This document shows positions 34,871 to 42,067 of a stretch of 64,000 nt of DNA, in pieces. The first letter of the stretch is position 1, and the number at the start of each line of letters is the position of its first letter. Source of the stretch: Pseudoxanthomonas sp. (GTDB taxonomy: Bacteria > Pseudomonadota > Gammaproteobacteria > Xanthomonadales > Xanthomonadaceae); contig NZ_DASYGY010000009.1 in NCBI RefSeq assembly GCF_035999195.1, forward strand, positions 1,488,001-1,552,000, given 5' to 3'. The notes under the pieces are model-generated. The model made no database searches. It was not told where the DNA came from and saw only the letters and a program-made list of their open reading frames with translations. The position numbers were made by a program, and so were the translations under genes.

Positions 34871-34906
34871 GACAGGGGCGCGGGCAACCGCGCCCCTTGT
34901 CGTTTG
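34871..34906 (+). terminator. Terminator of the nuclease gene
   Basis: GACAGGGGCGCGG-GCAA-CCGCGCCCCTTGTC followed by GTTT. The stem is 13 base pairs with one bulged base and starts 22 bases after the stop. Confidence 0.7.
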
Positions 34907-35122
34907 CGCAACCCGCGACGCGCATCACCGGTTTGCCGCTCCAGCTGGATGCAGACTGACACCGAGCGCCATCGGGGCAAGCATCTGTTTCCGCACCGTT
35001 TTCCGCGCCGGGTCGCCCGCCATCCACCCCCGTCTTGTTGCATTGCACGACGGCTACACAGCGCTCCGCTCCTAAAATTACATTTGAAACCAATTCCGCC
35101 GGCCGACGAGACCCCCGTCCAG

Positions 35123-36208
35123 ATGAGCATCGCCGCAAGCTTCGAGATCGAATACCTACAGTACCTGGGCCCCGACGGCACCCTGGTGCGCGACGACCTG
35201 CCGGAGGCCGGGCGCGATGTCGCCCGCCTGCGCGAACTGTTCAAGCAGATGCTGTTCGTGCGCACCTTCGACACCAAGGCCATCGCGCTGCAGCGCACCG
35301 GCAAGCTGGGCACCTATGCCGCCTGTTTGGGCCACGAGGCCACCCATGTCGGCATCGGCGCCTCGATGCGCGCCGGCGACGTCTACGCGCCCAGCTACCG
35401 CGAATACGGCGCCATGTTCATGCGCGGGGTGAAACCGCGCGACGTGCTGATGTACTGGGGCGGCGACGAGCGCGGCAGCGACTTCGACCGCGACAGCGAT
35501 GCGCGCAACGATTTCCCGTTCTGCGTGCCGATCTCCACGCAGTGCCTGCACGCGGCCGGCGCGGCGCTGGCGTTCAAGCTGCGCAAGCAGCCGCACATCG
35601 CGGTCGCGACCTGCGGCGACGGCGGTTCTTCGAAGACCGACTTCTACGCCGCGCTGAATTCCGCCGGCGCCTACGAGCTGCCATTGGTGTTGGGCGTGAT
35701 CAACAACGGCTGGGCGATCTCGGTACCGCGCAGCGCGCAGACCGGCGCGCAGACGCTGGCGCAGAAGGGCCTGGCCGGCGGCCTGCACTGCCTGCAGGTG
35801 GACGGCAACGACCTGATCGCCGTGCTCGAGGGCATGCGCCGCGCCAGCGAACGCGCCCGCAAGGGCCAGGGCGGCACGGTGATCGAGTTCGTCACCTATC
35901 GCCTGTCCGACCACACCACCGCCGACGACGCCCGCCGCTACCGCGACGACGCCGAAGTGAAGGCCGGCTGGGAACGCGAACCGATGACGCGCCTGCGTAC
36001 CTGGCTGACCGCGCAGGGCGCCTGGAGCGAAGCCGACGAAGCCGCGTGGAAAGAGGAATGCGGCGCGCGCGTGGACGAAGAGGTCAACGCCTACCTCAAC
36101 ACGCCGGTGCAGCCGGTCGAGGCGATGTTCGACTACCTGTACGCCGATCCGCCGCCGGAGCTGCTGCAGCAGCGTGCCGCCGCGATCGCCGCGGAGAACC
36201 GCCCATGA
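35123..36208 (+). CDS. 2-Oxoacid dehydrogenase E1 component, alpha subunit
   Basis: The alpha subunit of a heterotetrameric thiamine-diphosphate dehydrogenase, which decarboxylates pyruvate or branched-chain 2-oxo acids. The 361-residue protein has LFKQMLFVRTFDTKAIAL, GHEATHVGIGASMRAGD, and the ThDP motif from GDGGSSKTDFYAALN to VINNGWAIS. The DFPFCVPISTQCLHAAGAAL block and the YRLSDHTTADD motif are more like branched-chain (BCKDH) or generic PdhA types than AceE. The frame is open upstream to 34904, but the start at 35123 is the first that fits. It is the first gene of an E1a-E1b-E2 operon with no E3 in view. The exact substrate is open. Confidence 0.88.
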   Translation: MSIAASFEIEYLQYLGPDGTLVRDDLPEAGRDVARLRELFKQMLFVRTFDTKAIALQRTGKLGTYAACLGHEATHVGIGASMRAGDVYAPSYREYGAMFMRGVKPRDVLMYWGGDERGSDFDRDSDARNDFPFCVPISTQCLHAAGAALAFKLRKQPHIAVATCGDGGSSKTDFYAALNSAGAYELPLVLGVINNGWAISVPRSAQTGAQTLAQKGLAGGLHCLQVDGNDLIAVLEGMRRASERARKGQGGTVIEFVTYRLSDHTTADDARRYRDDAEVKAGWEREPMTRLRTWLTAQGAWSEADEAAWKEECGARVDEEVNAYLNTPVQPVEAMFDYLYADPPPELLQQRAAAIAAENRP

Positions 36209-37260
36209 GCACCGTCATGAAGCCCGAGAACAAGCCTGTGGGAGCGACGTCGGTCGCGAAGCCGGACGCCGTGGCGACCCCGACCGCCATCACCCTGATC
36301 GAAGCCATCACCCAGGCGCTGGCCTGGGAGATCGCGCACGACGACGCCGTGCTGGTGCTGGGCGAGGACGTGGGCGTGAACGGCGGCGTGTTCCGCGCCA
36401 CCGCGGGGCTGCAGCAGAAGTTCGGCCCCGAGCGCGTGCTCGACACGCCGCTGGACGAAACCACCATCGCCGGCCTGACTATCGGCCTGGCCGCGCAGGG
36501 CATGAAGCCGGTGGCCGAGGCGCAGTTCGACGGCTTCGTCTATCCGATGGTCGACCACATCATCTGCCACGCCGCGCGCCTGCGCACCCGCACGCGCGGC
36601 CGCCTGCACTGCCCGATGGTGCTGCGCGTGCCGTGGGGCGGCGGCATCCGCGCGCCGGAGCACCACAGCGAGGCCAACGAAGCCATCTTCACCAACGTGC
36701 CCGGCCTGCGCGTGGTGATGCCGTCCTCGCCGCAGCGCGCCTACGGCCTGCTGCTGGCGGCGATCCGCGATCCGGATCCGGTCATCTACATGGAGCCGAA
36801 GCGCATCTACCGTCAGTACAAGGAAGTGGTCGCCGATGACGGCGAAGCACTGCCGCTGGACGTGTGTTTCGTGCTGCGCGACGGCACCGACGTGACCCTG
36901 GTGACCTGGGGCGCGCAGGTGAAGGAAGCGCTGGAAGCCGCAGACGCGCTGGCCGGCGAAGGCATCAGCGCCGAAGTCATCGACGTCGCCACGCTGCGTC
37001 CGCTCGACTTCGACACCATCGCCGAATCCGTCGCCAAGACCGGGCGCTGCGTCATCGTGCACGAAGCCCCGCGCACCGCCGGCTTCGGCGCCGAGATCGC
37101 CGCGCGCCTGGCCGAGCAGTCAATGTACGACCTGCTGGCCCCGGTCGAGCGCGTCACCGGCTACGACACCCACATCCCGCTGTTCCGCCTGGAAATGAAG
37201 TACCTGCCCAGCGTCGACAAGATCGTCGCCGCGGCGAAGCGGGCGATGGCGAACGGGTGA
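36205..37260 (+). CDS. 2-Oxoacid dehydrogenase E1 component, beta subunit
   Basis: A 351-residue transketolase-like subunit that completes the E1 active site. It has ITLIEAITQALAWEIAHDD, LGEDVGVNGGVFRATAGLQ, LDETTIAGLTIGLAAQGMKP, RVPWGGGIRAPEHHSE and the C-terminal VIDVATLRPLDFDTI and VHEAPRTAGFGAEIA motifs. The start overlaps the alpha-subunit stop (ATGA). About 26 residues precede the conserved domain; part of this tail (V12-K19, VGATSVAK) is encoded by half of a REP element, an addition not expected in the family. Confidence 0.9.
   Translation: MSTVMKPENKPVGATSVAKPDAVATPTAITLIEAITQALAWEIAHDDAVLVLGEDVGVNGGVFRATAGLQQKFGPERVLDTPLDETTIAGLTIGLAAQGMKPVAEAQFDGFVYPMVDHIICHAARLRTRTRGRLHCPMVLRVPWGGGIRAPEHHSEANEAIFTNVPGLRVVMPSSPQRAYGLLLAAIRDPDPVIYMEPKRIYRQYKEVVADDGEALPLDVCFVLRDGTDVTLVTWGAQVKEALEAADALAGEGISAEVIDVATLRPLDFDTIAESVAKTGRCVIVHEAPRTAGFGAEIAARLAEQSMYDLLAPVERVTGYDTHIPLFRLEMKYLPSVDKIVAAAKRAMANG
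36238..36262 (+). repeat. REP half-element inside the E1 beta coding sequence
   Basis: GTGGGAGCGACGTCGGTCGC followed by GAAGC matches one arm of the REP family at 6545 and 37691. It lies in frame near the 5' end of the E1 beta gene and is translated as VGATSVAK. The complementary arm is missing; only a short GTGGCGACC follows. Confidence 0.8.
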
Positions 37261-37280
37261 CTCCATCGCCTACCTAACCC

Positions 37281-37343
37281 GTAGAGCGGAGCTTGCTCCG
37301 CTCCGCAGGCCGGGAAAAAGCAGCGGAGCAAGCTCCGCTCTAC
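37281..37343. repeat. GTAG-type REP pair between E1 beta and E2
   Basis: GTAGAGCGGAGCTTGCTCCG and AGCGGAGCAAGCTCCGCTCT plus AC, two units facing each other around CCGGGAAAAAGC. It occupies most of the 121-base gap between the two genes and can fold as one long hairpin, since the outer arms are complementary. Confidence 0.88.
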
Positions 37344-37381
37344 TATCAGAAGCGCACACGCGACACCCTCAGGACATACGA

Positions 37382-38803
37382 ATGAGCGAGAGCAAGACCT
37401 TCCACCTGCCCGACCTGGGCGAAGGCCTCCCGGACGCCACCATCGTCGAGTGGTTCGTCAAGGAAGGCGACGTGATCCGGCTGGACGAGCCGCTGGTGTC
37501 GATGGAAACGGCGAAGGCCGTCGTCGAAGTGCCTTCGCCCGTCTCCGGCAAGGTGGTCAAGCTGGCCGGCGCGGCCGGCGACATCGTCGTCACCGGCAGC
37601 ATGCTGGCCGTGTTCGAACCCGACGCCAGCCTGCCGCAGCGCGCGGAAGGCCAGGACACCGGCCACCACCACGGCCCGCCCAAGTCCGCCGTGGGAGCGA
37701 CGTCAGTCGCGAACCCGACACCCGCTGCAACCCCTATCGCGACTGACGTCGCTCCCACAGACAAGGACGCCGACGCCGGCACCGTGGTCGGCGCCATGCA
37801 GTCGTCCAATGCGGTGCACACCGAACAGGCCATCGCCGTCGGCGGCGTCAAGGCCATGCCGGCCGTGCGCGCGATGGCGAAGAAGCTCGGCGTGGACCTG
37901 ACCCGCGTGCGGGCGAGCGGCGCCGATGGCGCCGTGACAATGCAGGACGTCAAGCGGGCCGCCGCCGATGGTTCCAACCTGCTCCCCTCTCCCACCGCGA
38001 GAGCGGTCGGGGGTGAAGGTGCGCAGCATCCGGTTGCTCGCGCTCGCACCGAACCCTCCACCACCACATCGGCACCTTCTGCCGAGGCGCGAAGGGAAGA
38101 ACAACGCACCGCACTGTCCGCCAGCGGCAAGCCCATGCGCACGCAGCCGCCCGGCGTCTCCGTCAGCGGCCAGCCCGAACAACTCAAGGGCGTACGCCGC
38201 AACATGGCGCGCGTCATGGCCGATGCGCATGCCAAGGTGGTGCCGACCACGCTCAGCGACGACGCAGACATTCATGCGTGGACGCCCGGCAACGACATGA
38301 CCGGCCGCCTCGTGCGCGCCATCGTGCGCGCCTGCAAGACGGTGCCGGCGATGAACGCCTGGTTCGACGGCGACAAGCTGACCCGCACGCTGCATCCGCA
38401 CGTGGACATCGGCATCGCCGTGGACACCGACGACGGCCTGTTCGTGCCCGCGCTGCGCAATGCGGACCTGCTGGACGCGGGCAGCGTACGCGAGAGCATC
38501 AACCGCCTGCGCATGCAGGTGGAAGACCGCAGCATCCCGCCGTCGGAACTGGCCGGCTACACGATCTCGCTGAGCAACTTCGGCATGTTCGCCGGCCGCT
38601 ACGCCACGCCGGTGGTGGTGCCGCCCTGCGTGGCCATCGTCGCCGCCGGTCGCGCCCGCCACCAGGTCACCCCGGTCATGGGCGGCTTCGAGTCGCACAA
38701 GGTCATTCCGCTGTCGGTGACCTTCGACCACCGCGCCTGCACGGGCGGCGAAGCGGCACGCTTCCTCAAGGCGCTGATCGACGATCTGGCGCTGCCGGCC
38801 TGA
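37382..38803 (+). CDS. 2-Oxoacid dehydrogenase E2, dihydrolipoamide acyltransferase
   Basis: The core acyltransferase of the complex, 473 residues. Residues 1-80 are a lipoyl domain with the attachment lysine in SMETAKAVVEV (K45). About 157-194 is the peripheral-subunit-binding domain (MPAVRAMAKKLGVDLTRVRA). The catalytic domain spans about 266-473, with GVRRNMARVMADAHAKVVPT and TISLSNFGMFAGRYATPVVV. The catalytic motif reads FDHRACTGGEAARF, so His450 is kept but the usual Asp of HxxxDG is Thr454. Both linkers hold translated repeat sequence (104-126 and about 201-213). Substrate: pyruvate or branched-chain acyl groups. Confidence 0.9.
   Translation: MSESKTFHLPDLGEGLPDATIVEWFVKEGDVIRLDEPLVSMETAKAVVEVPSPVSGKVVKLAGAAGDIVVTGSMLAVFEPDASLPQRAEGQDTGHHHGPPKSAVGATSVANPTPAATPIATDVAPTDKDADAGTVVGAMQSSNAVHTEQAIAVGGVKAMPAVRAMAKKLGVDLTRVRASGADGAVTMQDVKRAAADGSNLLPSPTARAVGGEGAQHPVARARTEPSTTTSAPSAEARREEQRTALSASGKPMRTQPPGVSVSGQPEQLKGVRRNMARVMADAHAKVVPTTLSDDADIHAWTPGNDMTGRLVRAIVRACKTVPAMNAWFDGDKLTRTLHPHVDIGIAVDTDDGLFVPALRNADLLDAGSVRESINRLRMQVEDRSIPPSELAGYTISLSNFGMFAGRYATPVVVPPCVAIVAAGRARHQVTPVMGGFESHKVIPLSVTFDHRACTGGEAARFLKALIDDLALPA
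37691..37758 (+). repeat. Complete REP inverted repeat inside the E2 linker
   Basis: Arms of 22 bases starting GTGGGAGCGACGTCAGTCGC (37691-37712) and ending at 37758 are perfect complements around a 24-base loop. The whole element is read in frame as E2 residues 104-126, a Val/Ala/Thr/Pro-rich stretch suited to a flexible linker. Confidence 0.92.
37984..38019 (+). repeat. Degenerate CCCCTCTCCC-type repeat inside E2
   Basis: CCCCTCTCCCACCGCGAGAG followed by CGGTCGGGGGTGAAGG aligns without gaps to the repeat at 24830, with 24 of the first 29 positions identical by hand count. It encodes E2 residues of about 201-213, in the second linker, just after the subunit-binding domain. Confidence 0.6.
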
Positions 38804-38934
38804 CGGAGCGCGCCGCGCGGGTGCACGGCGCTGACTCGTGTCGCCTGCCCCGCCCGCGACACCGGACACTGCGGTCGGCATCCGACCGCAGTGCGTGGCA
38901 GGATGGCACGCAGACCCCTACCGCAGGTGCCGCC

Positions 38935-39318
38935 ATGGCCCATCGCAGCCGTCTTGCCGGTTTCATCATCGATTGCCAGGGAGGCGATCACGATGCGGCC
39001 GCCGAGTTCTGGAGCCAAGCGCTCGGACTTCCGGCCACCGATACGTACGAAGAGGGGCAGGCGCGCTATGCGGAGCTCGGCGATGCACCCGGCGGCCTGC
39101 ACGTGGAAGTACAGCGCGTGGAGCACGCCTCGCGCGTGCACCTGGACATCGAGAGCGACGACATCGATGCCGAAGCGGACCGGCTGGAGGCGCTGGGGGC
39201 GAAGCGGATCGGCTTCGTCAAGCGCTGGTGGGTGATGGAAGCGCCCACTGGGCACCGGTTCTGCGTCGTGCGACTGCGCGATCGCCCGGGCGCTGCCGCG
39301 CCTACCACCTGGGACTGA
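38935..39318 (+). CDS. VOC (glyoxalase-like) family protein, copy 1
   Basis: A 127-residue single vicinal-oxygen-chelate domain. It starts MAHRSRLAGFIIDCQGGD, has AAEFWSQALGLPA, GGLHVEVQRVEH, SRVHLDIESDDIDAEADRLE and ends in the WWVMEAPTGHRFCVVR motif. The histidines and glutamate at usual metal positions (LHVEV, VHLDI, FCVV) fit only partly, so enzyme activity is uncertain; such proteins also bind toxins or serve in resistance. It is a tandem duplicate of the next gene, 10 bases away. Confidence 0.8.
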   Translation: MAHRSRLAGFIIDCQGGDHDAAAEFWSQALGLPATDTYEEGQARYAELGDAPGGLHVEVQRVEHASRVHLDIESDDIDAEADRLEALGAKRIGFVKRWWVMEAPTGHRFCVVRLRDRPGAAAPTTWD

Positions 39319-39328
39319 GTGACACGCC

Positions 39329-39715
39329 ATGACCCATCGCAGCCGCCTTGCCGGTTTCATCATCGACAGCCAAGTCGACGACCTGCCCGCCGCGTCCGCG
39401 TTCTGGAGCGAGGCGCTCGGGTTGAAGGTCACCCATCCCGATGACGGTGGCGTGGGGCTCTACGACAAGTTCGAGCCCGGTCCGGGCGGGCTGCACATCG
39501 AGGTGCAGAAGGTGAAGCACGAGGCCCGTGTGCATCTCGACATCGAGACCGACGACATCGACGCCGAAGTCGCGCGACTGGAAGCGCTGGGCGCCAGACG
39601 CGTACGGCACGTGCACCAGCGCTGGTGGGTGATGGAAGCGCCTACCGGGCACCGCTTCTGCGTGGTACCCATGGACGAGCGCAACGCGCGCGGCACACCG
39701 AACCGGTGGCCGTGA
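39329..39715 (+). CDS. VOC (glyoxalase-like) family protein, copy 2
   Basis: A 128-residue VOC domain and a close paralogue of the preceding gene: MTHRSRLAGFIIDSQVDD, ASAFWSEALGLKV, GGLHIEVQKVKHEARVHLDI and WWVMEAPTGHRFCVV line up with it along the whole length. The main differences lie in the region from residue 30 to 55, which usually shapes the ligand pocket, so the two copies may bind different molecules. They overlap in purpose and are likely co-transcribed. Confidence 0.8.
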   Translation: MTHRSRLAGFIIDSQVDDLPAASAFWSEALGLKVTHPDDGGVGLYDKFEPGPGGLHIEVQKVKHEARVHLDIETDDIDAEVARLEALGARRVRHVHQRWWVMEAPTGHRFCVVPMDERNARGTPNRWP

Positions 39716-39721
39716 CGCGGC

Positions 39722-40189
39722 TCAGTGCGCGAGCACCGCTTCGTCCTTCCAGAACGTCAACAGACGGGCCAGGCCGGGAGAGGCGGCGGACTCGTCTTCC
39801 AGCCAGGGCATCTCGCGCTGCCACTGCGACTGGCTGAGCTGCTGCACCAGCGTCTGCGGCGCCTTGGCGAACCCCATGTGCCAGCGCTGGAACAGGCGCT
39901 TGTCCACCCTGCCCTGCTCCAGGATCTCCAGCCGGTGATGCTGGCTGGCGCGGGCGATGCGCGCGTAGATCTGTTCGACATCGGCGCGCGTGCCCTCCAG
40001 ATACTGGAAGAACCGCTGGCCGCCATACAACAGCGCACCGGTCACGTCGGCGAGTTCGTTCGCCACGCGCGCATCCAGCAGCAGTTGGTCCAGGTCCGCG
40101 GCATCCAGCGGGCGCGTGGCCTGGCTCTGATAGACCAGGGCGTGAAGAGGGGCCACGGACGTTCCGGTGCGCGAAAGGATGCGCAGCAT
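39722..40189 (-). CDS. BLUF domain blue-light photoreceptor
   Basis: A 155-residue short BLUF protein that would bind FAD and sense blue light. The photoactive tyrosine is in LHALVYQSQAT, the flavin-contacting asparagine in ARVANELADVTGALLY, the key glutamine in QRFFQYLEGTRADVEQIY, and the Trp/Met pair in FQRWHMGFAKAP. No output domain is fused, so it must signal to a partner; none is encoded next to it. The start is uncertain: ATG at 40189 or GTG at 40204, neither with a clear ribosome-binding site. It converges with the VOC genes. Confidence 0.88.
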   Translation of the reverse strand: MLRILSRTGTSVAPLHALVYQSQATRPLDAADLDQLLLDARVANELADVTGALLYGGQRFFQYLEGTRADVEQIYARIARASQHHRLEILEQGRVDKRLFQRWHMGFAKAPQTLVQQLSQSQWQREMPWLEDESAASPGLARLLTFWKDEAVLAH

Positions 40190-40227
40190 AGCGCAGCGAA
40201 TCACATGAACGGCGTGCGCCAGCGCCG

Positions 40228-41874
40228 CTATTTCCGTTCAGTCTCGCTGCGCTCGCGCACCGCCTTGAATTCTGAACCGTTCAGCCAACGCGGCCATGCA
40301 TCGCTGTCCGCGATCTCCCGGCCGAGCGTATGGAGCAGCGCCACATCCTGTGCCTGGCCGCTGGCGTCCCACGACGACGTCCACGCGTCGCAGGGCTGGT
40401 GATAGCAGCGGGCGAAGTAGGCCTCGCGCAGCGCCTTGCCGCTCGCGACGCCGCCGTCGTGGCGGTCCAGCCCGGCGCCCACGGTGATGGCGGGAACGCC
40501 CGCGCGCGCGAACGCGAAGTGGTCGGCACGATAGAAGAAACCGGCTTCCAGGTTGGGGTCCGGCGAGTACGTGCGCCCATGCGCTTCGGCCACGCGCCTG
40601 AGATCGCCTTCCAGCGACACGCGGCCCTGGCCCCACGAGGCGATATCGCGGTTCGGGCCGTCGGGACTGAGCATTTCGATGTTGAGCACCGCTGCGGTCT
40701 TGGCCAGCGGTGCCAGCGGATTCGCGGCGTAATAGGTGGCGCCCTGCAGGCCCTTCTCTTCCGCCGTCAGCGCCATGAACAACAGCGTGCGCTGCGGGCG
40801 CGGACCGGCGGCGAACACGCGCGCCAGTTCGATCACCGCGGCGACACCGGTCGCATTGTCCACCGCGCCGTGACGGATACGGTCGCCCGAGGCGTCCGGT
40901 TCGCCCACGCCGAACGCGTCCCAGTGCGCGGAGTAGATGACGGTCTCGTCCGGACGCCGCGCCCCCTCCAGCTTGCCGATGACGTTGCGGGTCACCACCT
41001 GGTCGCGCTTGACGGCGAACGCGGCGGACAGCGTCGCGCCGCCCAGCGCCACCGGCGTGAACGCCTTCGTCTGCGCACGACGTTTCTCCGCCTCGAAGTC
41101 GAGTCCAGCGCGCTTGAACAGCGACACCGCCAGGTCGCGCTGCATCCAGCCGCGCAGCAGCGTGTGGTAGGTCGCCGCATCGGGACGCGGAATGTCGAAT
41201 ACCGCCGACAGGCCGGACGCACGCACCGTCGCCCAACCGTAGGCCGCCGGTGCGGTCTCGTGCACGATCAGTGCGCCCGCGGCGCCCTGGCGCGCGAGTT
41301 CCTCGTACTTGTACGTCCAGCGGCCGTAGTAGGTCACCGCACGTCCGTCGAACGCACCCGGCGCGTCGGTCTCGAAATCGGGATCGTTGACCAGCACCAC
41401 GGCGACCTTGCCTTTCAGGTCGGCGCCCTTGTAATCGTCCCAACCGCGTTCGGGTGCGGTGATGCCATAGCCGACGAACACCAGGGGCGCGTCCACCAGC
41501 GCGACACGATCGACCGGGCTCAGGCTCTGCAGCACCACGTCATCGCCGTTGGTCAGCGTCTGAGTCTCGCCACCGATGCGCAACGATGCGCTCACCGCGC
41601 CCTCCACCTGCGCACGCACCAGCGGCACATCCTGGGTCCAGCCGCCTTGCTCGCCACCGGGCCGTACGCCCGCCTTCTTCAATTCGTCGACGATATAGGC
41701 GACCGTCTTCTCCTCGCCCGGCGTCGCCGGAGCGCGGCCCTCGAACTCGTCCGACGCCAGCACGCGCACATGCCGCGACAGGTTGTCGGCACTGATGCCG
41801 CCGCCGGGGATGTCGGCGGCGAGTGCCGGCATCGCGCACAAGGACAACAACAGGAGCGGGAGCGGAGATTTCAT
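40228..41874 (-). CDS. Secreted M28 family metallopeptidase
   Basis: A 548-residue exported aminopeptidase-type protein. Residues 1-19 are a signal peptide (LLLLSLCAMPALA). A PA domain (about 130-250) is inserted before the catalytic domain, which has the zinc ligands in VIYSAHWDAFGVG (His, Asp), HGAVDNATGVAAVIELAR (Asp), LFMALTAEEKGLQGATYYA (Glu-Glu), VLNIEMLSPDG and a C-terminal His in CYHQPCD. This matches M28 peptidases such as those releasing N-terminal residues. The start at 41874 is chosen for the signal peptide. A REP hairpin lies just upstream. Confidence 0.9.
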   Translation of the reverse strand: MKSPLPLLLLSLCAMPALAADIPGGGISADNLSRHVRVLASDEFEGRAPATPGEEKTVAYIVDELKKAGVRPGGEQGGWTQDVPLVRAQVEGAVSASLRIGGETQTLTNGDDVVLQSLSPVDRVALVDAPLVFVGYGITAPERGWDDYKGADLKGKVAVVLVNDPDFETDAPGAFDGRAVTYYGRWTYKYEELARQGAAGALIVHETAPAAYGWATVRASGLSAVFDIPRPDAATYHTLLRGWMQRDLAVSLFKRAGLDFEAEKRRAQTKAFTPVALGGATLSAAFAVKRDQVVTRNVIGKLEGARRPDETVIYSAHWDAFGVGEPDASGDRIRHGAVDNATGVAAVIELARVFAAGPRPQRTLLFMALTAEEKGLQGATYYAANPLAPLAKTAAVLNIEMLSPDGPNRDIASWGQGRVSLEGDLRRVAEAHGRTYSPDPNLEAGFFYRADHFAFARAGVPAITVGAGLDRHDGGVASGKALREAYFARCYHQPCDAWTSSWDASGQAQDVALLHTLGREIADSDAWPRWLNGSEFKAVRERSETERK

Positions 41875-41922
41875 GGAGATGACCTTGCGTGGAAACACCG
41901 GGAGTCTATGCGATGCGCCTGT

Positions 41923-42053
41923 TGTAGGAGCGACGTCAGTCGCGACCGTACGAATCGGGAAACCTGTTCTTCCTGAAAGACACGACTGCACCGCGCACGA
42001 AGAAGCATCTCATCACTGATCGCATCCGGTCGCGACTGACGTCGCTCCTACAG
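41923..42053. repeat. REP-like inverted repeat, GGAGCGACGTCAGTCGCGACC family
   Basis: Arms beginning TGTAGGAGCGACGTCAGTCG and ending in its complement at 42053 pair over about 25 bases around an 80-base loop. It is the same family as in the E2 linker (GTCAGTC core rather than GTGAGTC). It lies between the M28 peptidase and the MBL hydrolase genes. Confidence 0.88.
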
Positions 42054-42067
42054 AAAGCAACACACCC

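Noticed and set aside
31492..35313. A very long open frame on the minus strand opposite the nuclease gene
   Set aside because: It is an antisense shadow of a GC-rich gene: Arg/Gly/Ala/His-rich composition, no domains, and it runs through the terminator and into the next operon.
35123..38803. Assigning the operon firmly as pyruvate dehydrogenase or branched-chain dehydrogenase
   Set aside because: Motifs are shared by both kinds and no neighbouring gene (such as leucine or valine catabolism genes or an E3) decides it.
38935..39715. The two VOC genes as a fosfomycin or bleomycin resistance pair
   Set aside because: They match the general VOC pattern only; the specific metal and substrate residues of those resistance proteins cannot be recognised.
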